NCBI RefSeq assembly: GCF_002432125.1
Contig: NZ_DJFS01000069.1
Location: 1 to 47,344, forward strand
Source: Brevundimonas sp. UBA5866
GTDB lineage: Bacteria; Pseudomonadota; Alphaproteobacteria; Caulobacterales; Caulobacteraceae
Length of the DNA: 47,344 nucleotides
Direction of reading: 5' to 3'
Part shown: piece by piece, positions 7,845 to 17,325 of the stretch
Numbering within the stretch: position 1 is the first letter of the stretch
How the letters are laid out: each line of letters opens with the position of its first letter
Position numbers and translations under genes: made by a program
The notes under the pieces: generated by a model
What the model saw: only the letters and a program-made list of their open reading frames with translations
What the model was told of the DNA's origin: nothing
Databases searched by the model: none

Positions 7845-8157
7845 GGCCCTTTGCCCCTGTGATGGTACTTAACCGGCTCAATACGTTCAGCCATCATGAA
7901 ACGATCTGTCCGCGCCACACAATTGAGCGTGACCTTGGTCGGGCGGTAACGGCGCGGCACACGGTATGGTGGATTCCATTAGTGGGGCGTTGTGGCCACT
8001 CGTGCTAGCTTTCCGACTGTCAGTACAAATAAATTTCAGGAAATCAGTTTAAAAAACAACAGAATCCGGAATTAAGCTTTACCATAAACATATGTCATTA
8101 ATCGTGACGATTTATCTCCGTTTCTGATTTTCGCGTCGTGGGGCGTGTGGGGGATAA
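7845..8157. promoter_or_regulatory. divergent intergenic region, possible ECF promoter for srpA at 7880-7907
   Basis: No gene is visible in these 313 bp. On the minus strand AGATC (7907-7903) and CGTATT (7885-7880) are separated by 17 nt, resembling the TGATC-N17/18-CGTA promoters of ECF sigma factors that control oxidative-stress genes. The half nearer the surface protein (8030-8120) is AT-rich and contains TTTACCATAAAC and the short inverted repeat GTCA-N7-TGAC near 8093. A strong ribosome site GGGGGAT precedes the ATG at 8158. Confidence 0.35.
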
Positions 8158-11100
8158 ATGTCAAAGAAGCGGGGCATCCGTGCCTGGATGACGTCAGCAT
8201 CGGCTGCCGTCCTGTTGGCGGTCGGCGCAGGTCATGCGCATGCGGAAATCTTTGACGTCGGCGGAAAGCCCCTGCTGTTTGCGGGATCGGGAACAGGGAC
8301 GGGCATGGTCCTCAATTCCACTCGAACCTACAGCAACGTCATCACGATCGATGGCACGCGGATCGATGCCCGTGTCACAATTGTCGGGTTGGACAGGGCG
8401 ACTGTCACGAGCTTCGATTCCACCAGCCAGCCCTATAGTGAGACTAATTTTTTCCAGCCCAGTGTGAACATCAGCTCTGCTGGCGGTTCGGTGACCTTCC
8501 GCATCGACTTTCTGGATGACAAGGGCGCACCCGCCACGCTGCAGAACTTTTATATCAATACCTACGATCTTGACGGTGCAGGCGGGAACACTGCTGGTCG
8601 GCAGTTCACCGATTTCAGCGGCTTTGCCAGCTATGCGCTGGCGAGCGGTAGCTATATCCAACTCGAGAACGTGGCGGGCGGAACGCGGTTCAAGACGACG
8701 GTCGGCGGCAACTTTACCGATCTACCCGGCACCAATGAGTTCAACCTCATTCGTGCCCGCGTGCTTTACACCTCTGCGTCAAGCGTCACGGTCAAGCTCG
8801 GGGATCTGGGCTATACAGGCACGGCCTATTTCGGACTGGATTTCAGTCTGGGCTATGAATTCAACAACATTGTCGATGATACCACACCCCCCGTTGTAAC
8901 GGCGGACCAGACGTTTTCGTATGCAGAAAACCAGGTCGCCGGAGCCAAGGTGGCCACTGTGGCGGCGACCGATGCTATTGGCGTGACCCAGTTCCGCTTT
9001 GCCGCCAATTCCAGTCAGACAAGTGCCGACGGCTATTACACCATCGATAATACGGGTGCTGTTCGTCTGACCGCAGCAGGCGCTGCGGCGGGGGTATCGC
9101 GAAATGACTTCGACATCCTGCCCAACAGTTTCACCTATGTCATTCAGGCGGCCGATGCCGCCAATAACTGGTCCACGCCTGTCTCGATCAGCCTGAATGT
9201 CACGGCGGTGGCCCCCACGATAACAGGGCCCAGCGGCGGTGCAGGGGCCAGTGCGTCAGAGATTTCGGTCAATGAAAACCAGACGGCTGTGACTACGGTC
9301 ACGGCCAACCGTCCGGTCAGCTGGTCGATTACGGGCGGGGCTGACCGCGCCAAATTCAGCATCGATGCGACGACGGGCGTCATCACCTTTGTCGCTGCGC
9401 CGGATTTCGAAGCGCCGACCGATGCGGACACCAATAATGTCTATGTGCTGGTGGTTACGGCTACGGATGCGGGATCGCTGACGTCCACCCAGACCATTTC
9501 GGTGACTGTTCTGGACGTGCCTGACAATCCGCCGGTGATCAGCGTGCCCGGCGGCACGCCCGGCGCGGCGACACAAGCGGTCTCCGTTGACGAAAACCAG
9601 ACGGCTGTCACGACGCTGACCGCTTCGCCAGCCGTCACATGGGCCATTTCGGGCGGTGACGATGCCGACAGATTCACGATTGTCGCGGCCACGGGTGCCC
9701 TTTCCTTCAAGGTGGCGCCCGACTTCGAAGCGCCGACCGATGCCGATGGCGACAATGTCTATCAGGTGAAGCTGGCGGCGACCGGTGCCAATGGTCTGGT
9801 CTCCTATGTGACATTGAATGTCACAGTGCTGGACGTCGCAGAGGCGAAGCCCGTGATTACGGGCCCCAGTGGCGGCCCCGGTGCGGCGGCTTCCGGCGTT
9901 TCGGTCAGCGAAAACCAGACGGCGGTGACCACTCTGGGCGCCAACAAGACCGTGGCGTGGGCGATCACCGGCGGCGATGACGCCGGCAAGTTCGACATCA
10001 ATGCTTCGACCGGTGCGATCACCTTCAAGGTGGCACCGGACTATGAGGCCCCGACAGACACGGACACCGACAATGTCTATGTGCTGGTGGTCACGGCGAC
10101 GGACGCCAATAACGAACGCTCGACCCAGACGGTCTCGGTGACGGTTCTCGACGAGCCGGAGCCTGCACCCGTCATCACCGGCCCCAGCGGTGGCGCGGGC
10201 GCGGCGTCCTCTTCAATCGATGTGAACGAGAACCAGACTGCGGTCACCACGCTGACGGCCAATGGCACGGTCGGCTGGCAGATCACAGGCGGGGCGGACG
10301 CCGGCAAATTCAATATCGACGCCTCCAGCGGCACGATCATCTTCAAGACGGCCCCCGATTTCGAGGCCCCCACCGACGCCGACACCAACAATGTCTATGT
10401 GCTGGTGGTGACGGCGACCAATGCCGACAATGAGACAGCCACCCATACGGTGTCGGTCAGGGTGCTGAACGTGTCGGAAACGCTGCCCGTGGTGACGGGA
10501 CCCAGCGGCGGCGCGGGGGCGGGCGTATCGGCCATCTCGGTCAATGAGAACCAGACGGCCGTGACCCAACTGTCCGCAGACCGGACCGTCGTATGGGCGA
10601 TATCGGGCGGGGCGGATGCCAGCAGGTTCAATATCGATGCGGCCAGCGGCACGATCACCTTCAAGACGGCCCCCGACTTCGAGGCTCCGACAGACGCGGA
10701 CACCAACAATGTCTATGTGCTGGAGGTGCAGGCCACCGACGCCAATAATGAGGTCGCGACCCAGACGATTTCGGTGACGGTACTGAATCTGCCCGAGCCT
10801 GTGCCTGTGCTGACCGGCCCCAGTGGGGGCGCTGGGGCTGCGGCCTCTGCCGTTTCGGTCAATGAGAACCAGACGGCGGCAACCAGCCTGTCCGCCGATC
10901 GCGCGGTCACTTGGACGATTACGGGTGGGGCGGATGCCGCCAAATTCGTGATCGATGTCACTACGGGCGCGATCAGCTTTGTGACGGCCCCGGATTTCGA
11001 GAATCCGACCGATGCCGATGCGGACAATGTCTATCGGTTGCAGGTCACGGCCACGGACGCCAATAATGAAACCGCCACCCAGTCGGTCGCGGTGACGGTG

Positions 11101-13155
11101 CTGGACCTGCCGGAACCTGTGCCGGTACTGACGGGGCCCAGCGGCGGGGCAGGGGCGTCTGCCTCGACGGTATCGGTGAACGAGAACCAGACGGCTGTTG
11201 CAGGCCTGAGCGCCAACCGTCCGGTAAAATGGACGATCAGCGGCGGTGCGGATGCCGGCAAGTTCACAATCGATCCTTCAACGGGCGCTCTGACCTTTAT
11301 CACCGCGCCGGATTTCGAGACGCCGACCGACGCGGACAAGGACAATGTCTATCTGGTCGAGATCACGGCCACGGACGCCAATAACGAGATCGCGACGCAG
11401 ACGATTGCGGTCACTGTACTGGATCTGGTCGATACCAAACCGATCATTACCGGCCCCGGTGGCGCGACGGTCGAGGGCAATCTGGCCATTGCGGTACCTG
11501 AGGATCAGGCCGAGGTCACAACCCTTGCCTCCAGCCGCCCTGTCAACTGGCAGATCACCGGCGGTGACGATCGGGCGCTGTTCAAGATCGACAGCGACGG
11601 TGCCCTCTCGTTCATTCAGGCCCCTGATTTTGAAGCGCCGACGGATGCGGACGCCAACAATGTCTATGTTCTGGAGGTTACCGCCAGGGACGGCAATGAT
11701 CTGGATGCCGTAGTGACGGTCGTTGTCACTGTGGAAGACTTGGATGACACCAAGCCGCAGATCACAGGGCCGGACGGGGTTGCAGGCGCGACGAGTTCAC
11801 GCATCAGCCTGCCCGAAGGGTTGACCGAGGTAACGACCTTCACGGCTGACGAGCCGGTGAAATGGTCATTGGCCGGAGGCTCGGACGAGGCCTTTTTCGC
11901 GATCGACACCGCGACCGGCGAACTGGGCTTTTTGGATCCGCAAAGCTACGAGACACCGAACGACAGCGACAAGAACAATACCTACATAGTCGTCGTTCGG
12001 GCCACCGACGCCTTTGAAAACGCCAGTGAGCATACGCTGACGGTCGAAATCACCGATGTTGACGAGGTCGGAAACCGTATTGCGGCCATCGCCTATGAAC
12101 TGAGGTCAGACCTTCGCACCTATGCGTTCAACAGCCTTGGCGACATGCTGTCGTTCAATGAAAGCGTGTTCCGCGACATCGCTGACTGTGAGGCCAGCGC
12201 CGCGCAGGGCAAGCTGACACCGGGCATGCAGTTGAACGAGTTCAACCAGGGCAGTTCGCTGGACTGGGCCAAGACGCACTGCACGGCACGTTACCGCGTC
12301 ATTGCCAACGCGGGCGCGGCCATCACCCACAATGACGGTGACTGGACCCGCCGTGGTCTGGCGTCTGTTCGCGTTGAAACGGAAGTGAGGCAGGACCTGA
12401 CCCTGGGGCTCGGCCTGATGGGAAGCTTTGCCAACAACGATCTGCCCTCGTTTGCGGACAGTTCGATCAGTGACCGCACGTTGCAGATCAACGGCTATGT
12501 GAAGGCACGACTGGCCGAGAACCTGAGGGCGGGGGCTTTCGCGGGCTTCGGCCGGGCATGGTACGACTTCGACCTGCAGCAAACCGGTTTTGATCTGACA
12601 GGCAAGATGGAGGGTCGACGTCAGGTTTATGGCGCGATGCTGAGCGGTGATATCGAGGTTCGCGATGTGCTGCTTACAACGGACATCATCCTGTCACGCG
12701 CTACCGAGGATCTGGGCCAGGCGCGACTGATCGGTACGGCCGGGGATGAAACGCGCAAGGTGATGTTCGCGGTCGGCGACGTGGACATGACGCGCATCAG
12801 CATTCCGGTTTCGGGTGAGCTCAACCTCTGGGGCAATGATCCCAAGGGATGGCAGTCCAGCCTAAGGCTGAGTCCGGGCGTGCTGTGCGAAGACACCTCG
12901 GCCAGCGATAGCGCCCTGACGTGCGGCTATCAGTTCGGCGGTCGCCTGATGGCCCGGAAAGAGCATTCGGGCGGGGGCTATATAGACTACAGATTTGAGT
13001 CCGTTGATCGCAGAACGCGAAACATGATCGGCGTCGGCTATCAGTACATCTTTGGCCGGAACGACAATCTGGAATGGGCGGTCGATGTGACCGGCGGTGT
13101 GGTAGAGGGGCGTTCGGACAACCGCGCCATGCTGACCTTCCGCGCCAGACAGTAG
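8158..13155 (+). CDS. large cadherin-like repeat protein with C-terminal outer-membrane beta-barrel
   Basis: The 1665-residue protein has a signal peptide (1-29, cleavage AHA|EIFD) and a beta-rich N-terminal domain to about 235. A divergent cadherin-like unit (about 240-354) follows, then nine tandem units of about 106 residues (355-1306). The C-terminal domain (about 1307-1665) has alternating strands like an autotransporter barrel. Each unit carries VNENQTAVTTL, W-I-GG-DA-KF-ID, APDFEAPTDAD-NNVY and TVTVLD. The acidic DAD-DN clusters suggest calcium binding. The terminal residues are FRARQ rather than the classical final Phe, so export by the type V route is probable but not certain. A surface adhesin role is inferred. 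Confidence 0.8.
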   Translation: MSKKRGIRAWMTSASAAVLLAVGAGHAHAEIFDVGGKPLLFAGSGTGTGMVLNSTRTYSNVITIDGTRIDARVTIVGLDRATVTSFDSTSQPYSETNFFQPSVNISSAGGSVTFRIDFLDDKGAPATLQNFYINTYDLDGAGGNTAGRQFTDFSGFASYALASGSYIQLENVAGGTRFKTTVGGNFTDLPGTNEFNLIRARVLYTSASSVTVKLGDLGYTGTAYFGLDFSLGYEFNNIVDDTTPPVVTADQTFSYAENQVAGAKVATVAATDAIGVTQFRFAANSSQTSADGYYTIDNTGAVRLTAAGAAAGVSRNDFDILPNSFTYVIQAADAANNWSTPVSISLNVTAVAPTITGPSGGAGASASEISVNENQTAVTTVTANRPVSWSITGGADRAKFSIDATTGVITFVAAPDFEAPTDADTNNVYVLVVTATDAGSLTSTQTISVTVLDVPDNPPVISVPGGTPGAATQAVSVDENQTAVTTLTASPAVTWAISGGDDADRFTIVAATGALSFKVAPDFEAPTDADGDNVYQVKLAATGANGLVSYVTLNVTVLDVAEAKPVITGPSGGPGAAASGVSVSENQTAVTTLGANKTVAWAITGGDDAGKFDINASTGAITFKVAPDYEAPTDTDTDNVYVLVVTATDANNERSTQTVSVTVLDEPEPAPVITGPSGGAGAASSSIDVNENQTAVTTLTANGTVGWQITGGADAGKFNIDASSGTIIFKTAPDFEAPTDADTNNVYVLVVTATNADNETATHTVSVRVLNVSETLPVVTGPSGGAGAGVSAISVNENQTAVTQLSADRTVVWAISGGADASRFNIDAASGTITFKTAPDFEAPTDADTNNVYVLEVQATDANNEVATQTISVTVLNLPEPVPVLTGPSGGAGAAASAVSVNENQTAATSLSADRAVTWTITGGADAAKFVIDVTTGAISFVTAPDFENPTDADADNVYRLQVTATDANNETATQSVAVTVLDLPEPVPVLTGPSGGAGASASTVSVNENQTAVAGLSANRPVKWTISGGADAGKFTIDPSTGALTFITAPDFETPTDADKDNVYLVEITATDANNEIATQTIAVTVLDLVDTKPIITGPGGATVEGNLAIAVPEDQAEVTTLASSRPVNWQITGGDDRALFKIDSDGALSFIQAPDFEAPTDADANNVYVLEVTARDGNDLDAVVTVVVTVEDLDDTKPQITGPDGVAGATSSRISLPEGLTEVTTFTADEPVKWSLAGGSDEAFFAIDTATGELGFLDPQSYETPNDSDKNNTYIVVVRATDAFENASEHTLTVEITDVDEVGNRIAAIAYELRSDLRTYAFNSLGDMLSFNESVFRDIADCEASAAQGKLTPGMQLNEFNQGSSLDWAKTHCTARYRVIANAGAAITHNDGDWTRRGLASVRVETEVRQDLTLGLGLMGSFANNDLPSFADSSISDRTLQINGYVKARLAENLRAGAFAGFGRAWYDFDLQQTGFDLTGKMEGRRQVYGAMLSGDIEVRDVLLTTDIILSRATEDLGQARLIGTAGDETRKVMFAVGDVDMTRISIPVSGELNLWGNDPKGWQSSLRLSPGVLCEDTSASDSALTCGYQFGGRLMARKEHSGGGYIDYRFESVDRRTRNMIGVGYQYIFGRNDNLEWAVDVTGGVVEGRSDNRAMLTFRARQ
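9220..12075 (+). repeat. nine in-frame tandem repeats of 318 bp (one of 315 bp)
   Basis: Units begin with codons for (I/V/L)-T-G-P at 9220, 9538, 9856, 10174, 10492, 10810, 11128, 11446 and 11761. Units 3-7 are the most alike at DNA level. The first two and last two are more diverged, the usual sign of expansion from the middle. The open frames on the reverse strand repeat at the same 318-bp step, which confirms the period. Confidence 0.92.
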
Positions 13156-13170
13156 GCATAGGACATGGAA

Positions 13171-13200
13171 AACCCTCCGGATTTCTCCGGAGGGTTTTTT
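13171..13200. terminator. bidirectional terminator after the repeat protein
   Basis: An 11-bp stem, AACCCTCCGGA with TCCGGAGGGTT, has loop TTTC, six T on the right and four A on the left. It serves the surface protein gene and the convergent aldehyde dehydrogenase. Confidence 0.92.
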
Positions 13201-13220
13201 GTCTGGCCACCAGGCTTGGA

Positions 13221-14693
13221 TCAGTACTGCGGCGGCTTTCCGGTTTCCTGCACGGTGATCCAGCGCGTGACGGTAAAGGCATCGACACCCGCATCACCGC
13301 CAAAGCGGCCATAGCCGGTGCTCTTCACACCGCCGAACGGGGCCATCGGCTCGTCGGCGATTCCTTGGTCATTGACGTGGATGATACCCGTTTCGATGCG
13401 GTTGGCGACCGCGAGGGCCTCGGTCATGTTTTCCGAGATGACGCCGCCGGTCAGGCCGTATTCGGTGTCATTGGCCAGTTCGACCGCTTCATCCACGCTG
13501 TCCACGACGTGGATCACGGTCGCAGGACCGAAGATCTCGCCGTAATAGACATCCATCTCCTTGGTCACATCGGTCAGTACGACAGGGCGGATCAGGGTTT
13601 GCTCGTCACCCTCGATCTCGCCGGTGCCGGTCAGGACGGTCGCGCCCTTGTCGATGGCATCCTTGAGCAGGGCCGAGACGCGCTGGGCCGCGCGCTTGTT
13701 GACTACAGGGCCTACAAAGGTCGCCGGATCGGACGGATCGCCAGACGGCAGTGCCTTGACGGCCTCGGTGAAGGCCTTGGTGAACTTCTCGGCCACTTCG
13801 CGCACCACGATCACGCGGTCTGTGGACATACAGATCTGGCCCGAGTTCATGAACGACCCGAACACGGCGGTTTTGACCGCATAGTCGATGTCGGCGTCCT
13901 TGAGGATGACAAGAGGGTTCTTGCCGCCCAGCTCGAGGATGGCGGGCTTGAGGTATTTGGCGGAGGTGGTGCCGATGATGCGGCCCACATGGGTCGAGCC
14001 GGTGAAGTTCACTAGACGCACGCGCGGATCGGCGATCAGGGTCTCGACGATTTCGCCCGCATCCTTGATGTCATTGGTAATGACGTTCAGGGCACCGGCC
14101 GGAAGCCCGGCCTCGATCAGCACATCGGCCAGCAGCAGCCCGCACGAGATCGGCGCATCTTCCGACGGCTTCATCACGACGGTGTTGCCGACGGCCAGCG
14201 GAATGGCGATGGCGCGGATGCCGAGGATGAAGGGCGCGTTCCACGGCGAAATGGCCGCGATGACGCCGTAGGGCACCTTCTTGGCATAGGAGCTGACGCC
14301 CGGCATCTGGGTCTGCAGCACTTGACCGCGCGGCTGGGTGACGGCGGCGGCGGCTTCGCGCAGGATCTCGATGCACAGTTCGACGTTGAACGCGGCCCAC
14401 GGACGGGCACCGCCAACCTCGGCGGCCATTGTCTCGACGGCCTGCTCGGATTTGGCTTCCATGATGTCGGCGGCACGCAGGAAAATCTTGCGGCGCTCGT
14501 ACGGTAGCATGGCCGACCACTCCGGAAAGGCCTTTGCCGCGGCATCGACTGCGGCGGTCACATCCTCGGGCGTCGCGGCGGCCACCTTGGCGAAGACTTC
14601 ACCCGTCCACGGGGAGACATCCTCGGCTGTAGCATTGCTGCGGGAGGGGACTTCCTTTCCGCCGATAATAAGGCCGCGACTGATGGTGCTCAT
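13221..14693 (-). CDS. NAD(P)-dependent aldehyde dehydrogenase
   Basis: The start is ATG 14693, preceded by GGAG at good spacing. A longer open frame to 15011 lacks family sequence and was not used. The 490-residue cytoplasmic enzyme oxidises an aldehyde to the acid. The general base Glu254 (LELGGKNPL) and the nucleophile Cys288 (NSGQICMSTDRV) are 34 residues apart, as in the family. ISPWNAPF and the cofactor-binding NFTGSTHVGR are also present. Sequence style resembles salicylaldehyde/benzaldehyde-type dehydrogenases, but the substrate cannot be fixed by eye. A terminator at 14846-14868 separates it from the upstream permease, so it is probably transcribed on its own. Confidence 0.92.
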   Translation of the reverse strand: MSTISRGLIIGGKEVPSRSNATAEDVSPWTGEVFAKVAAATPEDVTAAVDAAAKAFPEWSAMLPYERRKIFLRAADIMEAKSEQAVETMAAEVGGARPWAAFNVELCIEILREAAAAVTQPRGQVLQTQMPGVSSYAKKVPYGVIAAISPWNAPFILGIRAIAIPLAVGNTVVMKPSEDAPISCGLLLADVLIEAGLPAGALNVITNDIKDAGEIVETLIADPRVRLVNFTGSTHVGRIIGTTSAKYLKPAILELGGKNPLVILKDADIDYAVKTAVFGSFMNSGQICMSTDRVIVVREVAEKFTKAFTEAVKALPSGDPSDPATFVGPVVNKRAAQRVSALLKDAIDKGATVLTGTGEIEGDEQTLIRPVVLTDVTKEMDVYYGEIFGPATVIHVVDSVDEAVELANDTEYGLTGGVISENMTEALAVANRIETGIIHVNDQGIADEPMAPFGGVKSTGYGRFGGDAGVDAFTVTRWITVQETGKPPQY

Positions 14694-14845
14694 AAGCTTC
14701 TCCGGATAGGGGCTGGCGGGCGGCGGTCTGCAAACCAGGTCGCAAGTCGCGCGCGGGCCGGTGTTGCCCGGTCGATCTCTGGTGTAGAGTTTAACCCGTG
14801 GGCCTTGGGCCTTGTTCCGCTTCATCGCATGGACAAAGGTGGAAA

Positions 14846-14868
14846 GGCCCCCGACCGTGTCGAGGGCC
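14846..14868 (-). terminator. terminator of the amino-acid permease gene
   Basis: A 10-bp stem with one G-T wobble (GGCCCCCGAC / GTCGAGGGCC on the plus strand) has a 3-nt loop and is followed by TTT on the minus strand just past the permease stop. Confidence 0.65.
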
Positions 14869-14878
14869 CCGTTCCGGA

Positions 14879-16252
14879 TCAGGCCTCTTCGGCCAGAACT
14901 CGTTTCGCATTGCGGCGGCTGTACAGGAAATAGACCGCCACACCTGCGATGTTCCACATCAGGAACCACAGCAGGGTGTTCTGCGGCAGGCTGAACAGCA
15001 GGTACAGACAACCTGATATGGCCACAGGGCCGATGATCCAGGCCATCGGCGTTCTGAAGCCGCGCGGAAGGTCGGGCTGCCTTACCCGCATGACCAACAT
15101 GCAGAGCGCCACCGAGGTAAAGGCCACCAAAGTACCGGCATTGGCCATAGCCACGATCTCGTCCAAAGGCAGGAACAGGGCGATGGTGCCCACGACCACC
15201 GCTGTGAACAGGGTGATGCGGACAGGTGCGCCCTTTCCGGATACCTTCGACAGACCGCGCGGCAACAGGCCGTCACGGGACATGACGAAGAAGATACGGC
15301 TCTGGCCATAGAAGAAGGCCAGAATGACCGTAGGAAGGGTCAGCACCGCTGTGATGGCCAGGAAGCTGGCGGCGAAGGGCTGGTCGATCAGTCGCAGGAT
15401 AAGGGCCAGCGGCTCGGGGCTGTTGGCAAAGCGTGTGAATGGCGTGCTGCCCAGTGCGGCCAGGGCGATAATCGTATAGATGGCCGCGCAGGCCAGCATG
15501 GAACCCATGATGCCGATGGCCAGATCGCGCTTCGGATTCTTGGTCTCCTCGGCGGCGGTGGCGATGGCGTCAAAGCCATAGAAGGCCGAGAAGATGATGG
15601 CGGCGGCGGCCATGATGCCGCGCTCTATACCGTCGGGGCCCATCGTGCTGCCAAAGCCATAGGGGCTGAAAGGCTGCAGGTTGGCGGCGTTGAAATGGGG
15701 CAGGGCGAACCAGACGAACATGGCCAGTGCCGACAGCTTGATGGCCACCAGCAGCATGTTGATGGCCGCGCTCTTGCCGGTGCCGATAAGCAGCACACCC
15801 GCGATGAGCACAATGATCAGCAGGGCCGGAAGGTTCGCAGCGCCGCCCGCATGCGGCCCTCGCATCAGGATTTCCGGCATGCCCAACCAGTCATGGAGCA
15901 AGGGCGCGGCATAGCCTGACCAACTGACGGCCACGGCGCTGACGACAAGGCTGTACTCAAGTATCAGGCTCCAGCCCACCATCCACGCCAGCATTCGGCC
16001 CAGGACCACGTGGGTATAGGTATAGGCACTGCCCGAAGCGGTGATGGTGGATGCCATCTCGGCATAGCAGAGCGCGCCGCAGGCACAGACGAAACCGGCG
16101 ATCAGGAAGGATACCAGAACGGCGGGGCCGGCCTTGTCGGCGCCGATGCCGATCAGTGTCAGAATTCCGGTACCGACAATGGCACCGACGCCCATAGCGA
16201 TGAGATGCGGCCAGCTCAGGCTGCGGGCGAGTGTGGGGGACGCTTGGCCCAT
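14879..16252 (-). CDS. APC-superfamily amino-acid permease
   Basis: The 457-residue integral inner-membrane protein has about twelve hydrophobic segments. The N-terminus reads LSWPHLIAMGVGAIVGTGI, the conserved first helix of the amino acid/polyamine/organocation superfamily with its unwound GxG substrate site. The sequence MLAWMVGWSLILEY and the fourth-helix region resemble cationic amino-acid transporters (CAT/YfnA type). The substrate is not determined. The gene lies 49 bp after the TrmB-type regulator and in the same orientation, so regulator and permease are probably co-transcribed. Confidence 0.9.
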   Translation of the reverse strand: MGQASPTLARSLSWPHLIAMGVGAIVGTGILTLIGIGADKAGPAVLVSFLIAGFVCACGALCYAEMASTITASGSAYTYTHVVLGRMLAWMVGWSLILEYSLVVSAVAVSWSGYAAPLLHDWLGMPEILMRGPHAGGAANLPALLIIVLIAGVLLIGTGKSAAINMLLVAIKLSALAMFVWFALPHFNAANLQPFSPYGFGSTMGPDGIERGIMAAAAIIFSAFYGFDAIATAAEETKNPKRDLAIGIMGSMLACAAIYTIIALAALGSTPFTRFANSPEPLALILRLIDQPFAASFLAITAVLTLPTVILAFFYGQSRIFFVMSRDGLLPRGLSKVSGKGAPVRITLFTAVVVGTIALFLPLDEIVAMANAGTLVAFTSVALCMLVMRVRQPDLPRGFRTPMAWIIGPVAISGCLYLLFSLPQNTLLWFLMWNIAGVAVYFLYSRRNAKRVLAEEA

Positions 16253-16301
16253 AGGGGGAAGGGCTCCGAACTAAAGCTTACAGTGCGTGGGAACGGCCGG
16301 T

Positions 16302-17120
16302 TCAGACCGTTGGATCAGGTGTGGACGCCAGAAGGGCGCGAAGGCCCGGCGGATGCGCGCCCTTGATGGTCAGGTGTGGCGAACAGTTGGTTTCCTGATC
16401 GATGCGATGGAGGCGGATTTCACCCGAAAGGGCATAGTGTTGGCTAACGGACAAATAGACACTTTCGCTCCACAGTCCGTGCATTACGGAGTCCATATCG
16501 CGGCTGAGCAGGGCCATCAGGTGCTGGTTGGCATCGACAACAAGGCGCATTTCCACGCCGGGCCATCGACACAGTATGCCGTCGGCCGCACGGGAGCGGA
16601 CGGTTTCGATGGCGGGATCGCGCTCCCGGTCCACATAGACGACGCCCTGAACGGAAACCCCGCGTGCGGCTGCCTTGGACAGCAGGGGCATTATGCGGTC
16701 TTCCAGTTCGGGAAAGATGTCAAAGACGATGACTTCGCGGGCATTGGCGATCATCTGGGCACAGTGCGCCCAGACATTATCGACCGAGCGGATCTGATAC
16801 AGCCGGTCTTCGGCGACATGCGGTTCCAGATTCGACAGTGCCGAACGGGCCGTTTCGGCCTGTACGCTCAGCCGCTGTTCCAGCGACTTGATCAACTGGT
16901 CCGGTGAAATGGCGCGGAACAGGCGCGGCTCTCCCCCGTCGTCGATGACCGCGCCTTTTTGGGCCAGGGTCGAGAGCGTCTTGTAGGTATTGGCCTGAGC
17001 CTTGCCGATGCCCTGGGCTATACGATAGCCGGTCGAGGGCCCCGCACGCAGCAGTTCGCAATAGGTTAGAGCCTCTGTCTCGGTGAAGCCGAGCGGCATC
17101 AAGGTTTCTTCAGGCGTCAT
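16302..17120 (-). CDS. TrmB-family transcriptional regulator
   Basis: The 272-residue protein begins with a winged helix (residues about 8-75: LGFTETEALTYCELLRAGPSTGYRIAQ, then ANTYKTLSTLAQKGAV), the pattern of TrmB regulators. A helical linker (about 80-110) follows. The C-terminal half (about 120-250) looks like the phospholipase-D-like ligand domain of this family. ATG 17120 has GGGAGGG just upstream. It probably controls the downstream permease and perhaps the divergent M13 peptidase, through inverted repeats between them. The inducer is unknown. Confidence 0.82.
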   Translation of the reverse strand: MTPEETLMPLGFTETEALTYCELLRAGPSTGYRIAQGIGKAQANTYKTLSTLAQKGAVIDDGGEPRLFRAISPDQLIKSLEQRLSVQAETARSALSNLEPHVAEDRLYQIRSVDNVWAHCAQMIANAREVIVFDIFPELEDRIMPLLSKAAARGVSVQGVVYVDRERDPAIETVRSRAADGILCRWPGVEMRLVVDANQHLMALLSRDMDSVMHGLWSESVYLSVSQHYALSGEIRLHRIDQETNCSPHLTIKGAHPPGLRALLASTPDPTV

Positions 17121-17149
17121 TGGCCCTCCCGTGCGAAATGCACTTTACG

Positions 17150-17167
17150 CGTTGACTATAACCAACG
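17150..17167. promoter_or_regulatory. inverted repeat, possible operator 1
   Basis: CGTTG-ACTATAAC-CAACG lies 30 bp upstream of the TrmB-type start codon. TTGACT inside it could also be a -35 element reading rightward. Binding by the neighbouring regulator is a guess from position. Confidence 0.4.
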
Positions 17168-17201
17168 TCCCCCGCCGTATCGTTACACATTTCTCATTTG
17201 A

Positions 17202-17221
17202 CTAGTAGTGCTGACTACTAG
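17202..17221. promoter_or_regulatory. perfect 8-bp inverted repeat, possible operator 2
   Basis: CTAGTAGT-GCTG-ACTACTAG is a perfect palindrome between the divergent TrmB-type and M13 peptidase genes, overlapping a TTGACT hexamer at 17199-17204. It could be an operator or an RNA hairpin in the peptidase leader. Confidence 0.5.
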
Positions 17222-17325
17222 CTTTCTTTGGCGGTGGCGTGCCGTGTACGTCCGAAAGGCCGGTGCGGATGCCATCCTATCGATAGAGGGAACGGTCGAG
17301 CACCTTTCCCCAAGGGGAGGAAGCC

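Noticed and set aside
9220..12075. CRISPR-like periodicity
   Set aside because: The 318-bp units are coding tandem repeats with no spacers. No CRISPR array or cas gene was seen anywhere in the window.
14694..15011. N-terminal extension of the aldehyde dehydrogenase
   Set aside because: The extra 106 codons cross the permease terminator and lack family similarity; ATG 14693 has a good ribosome site.
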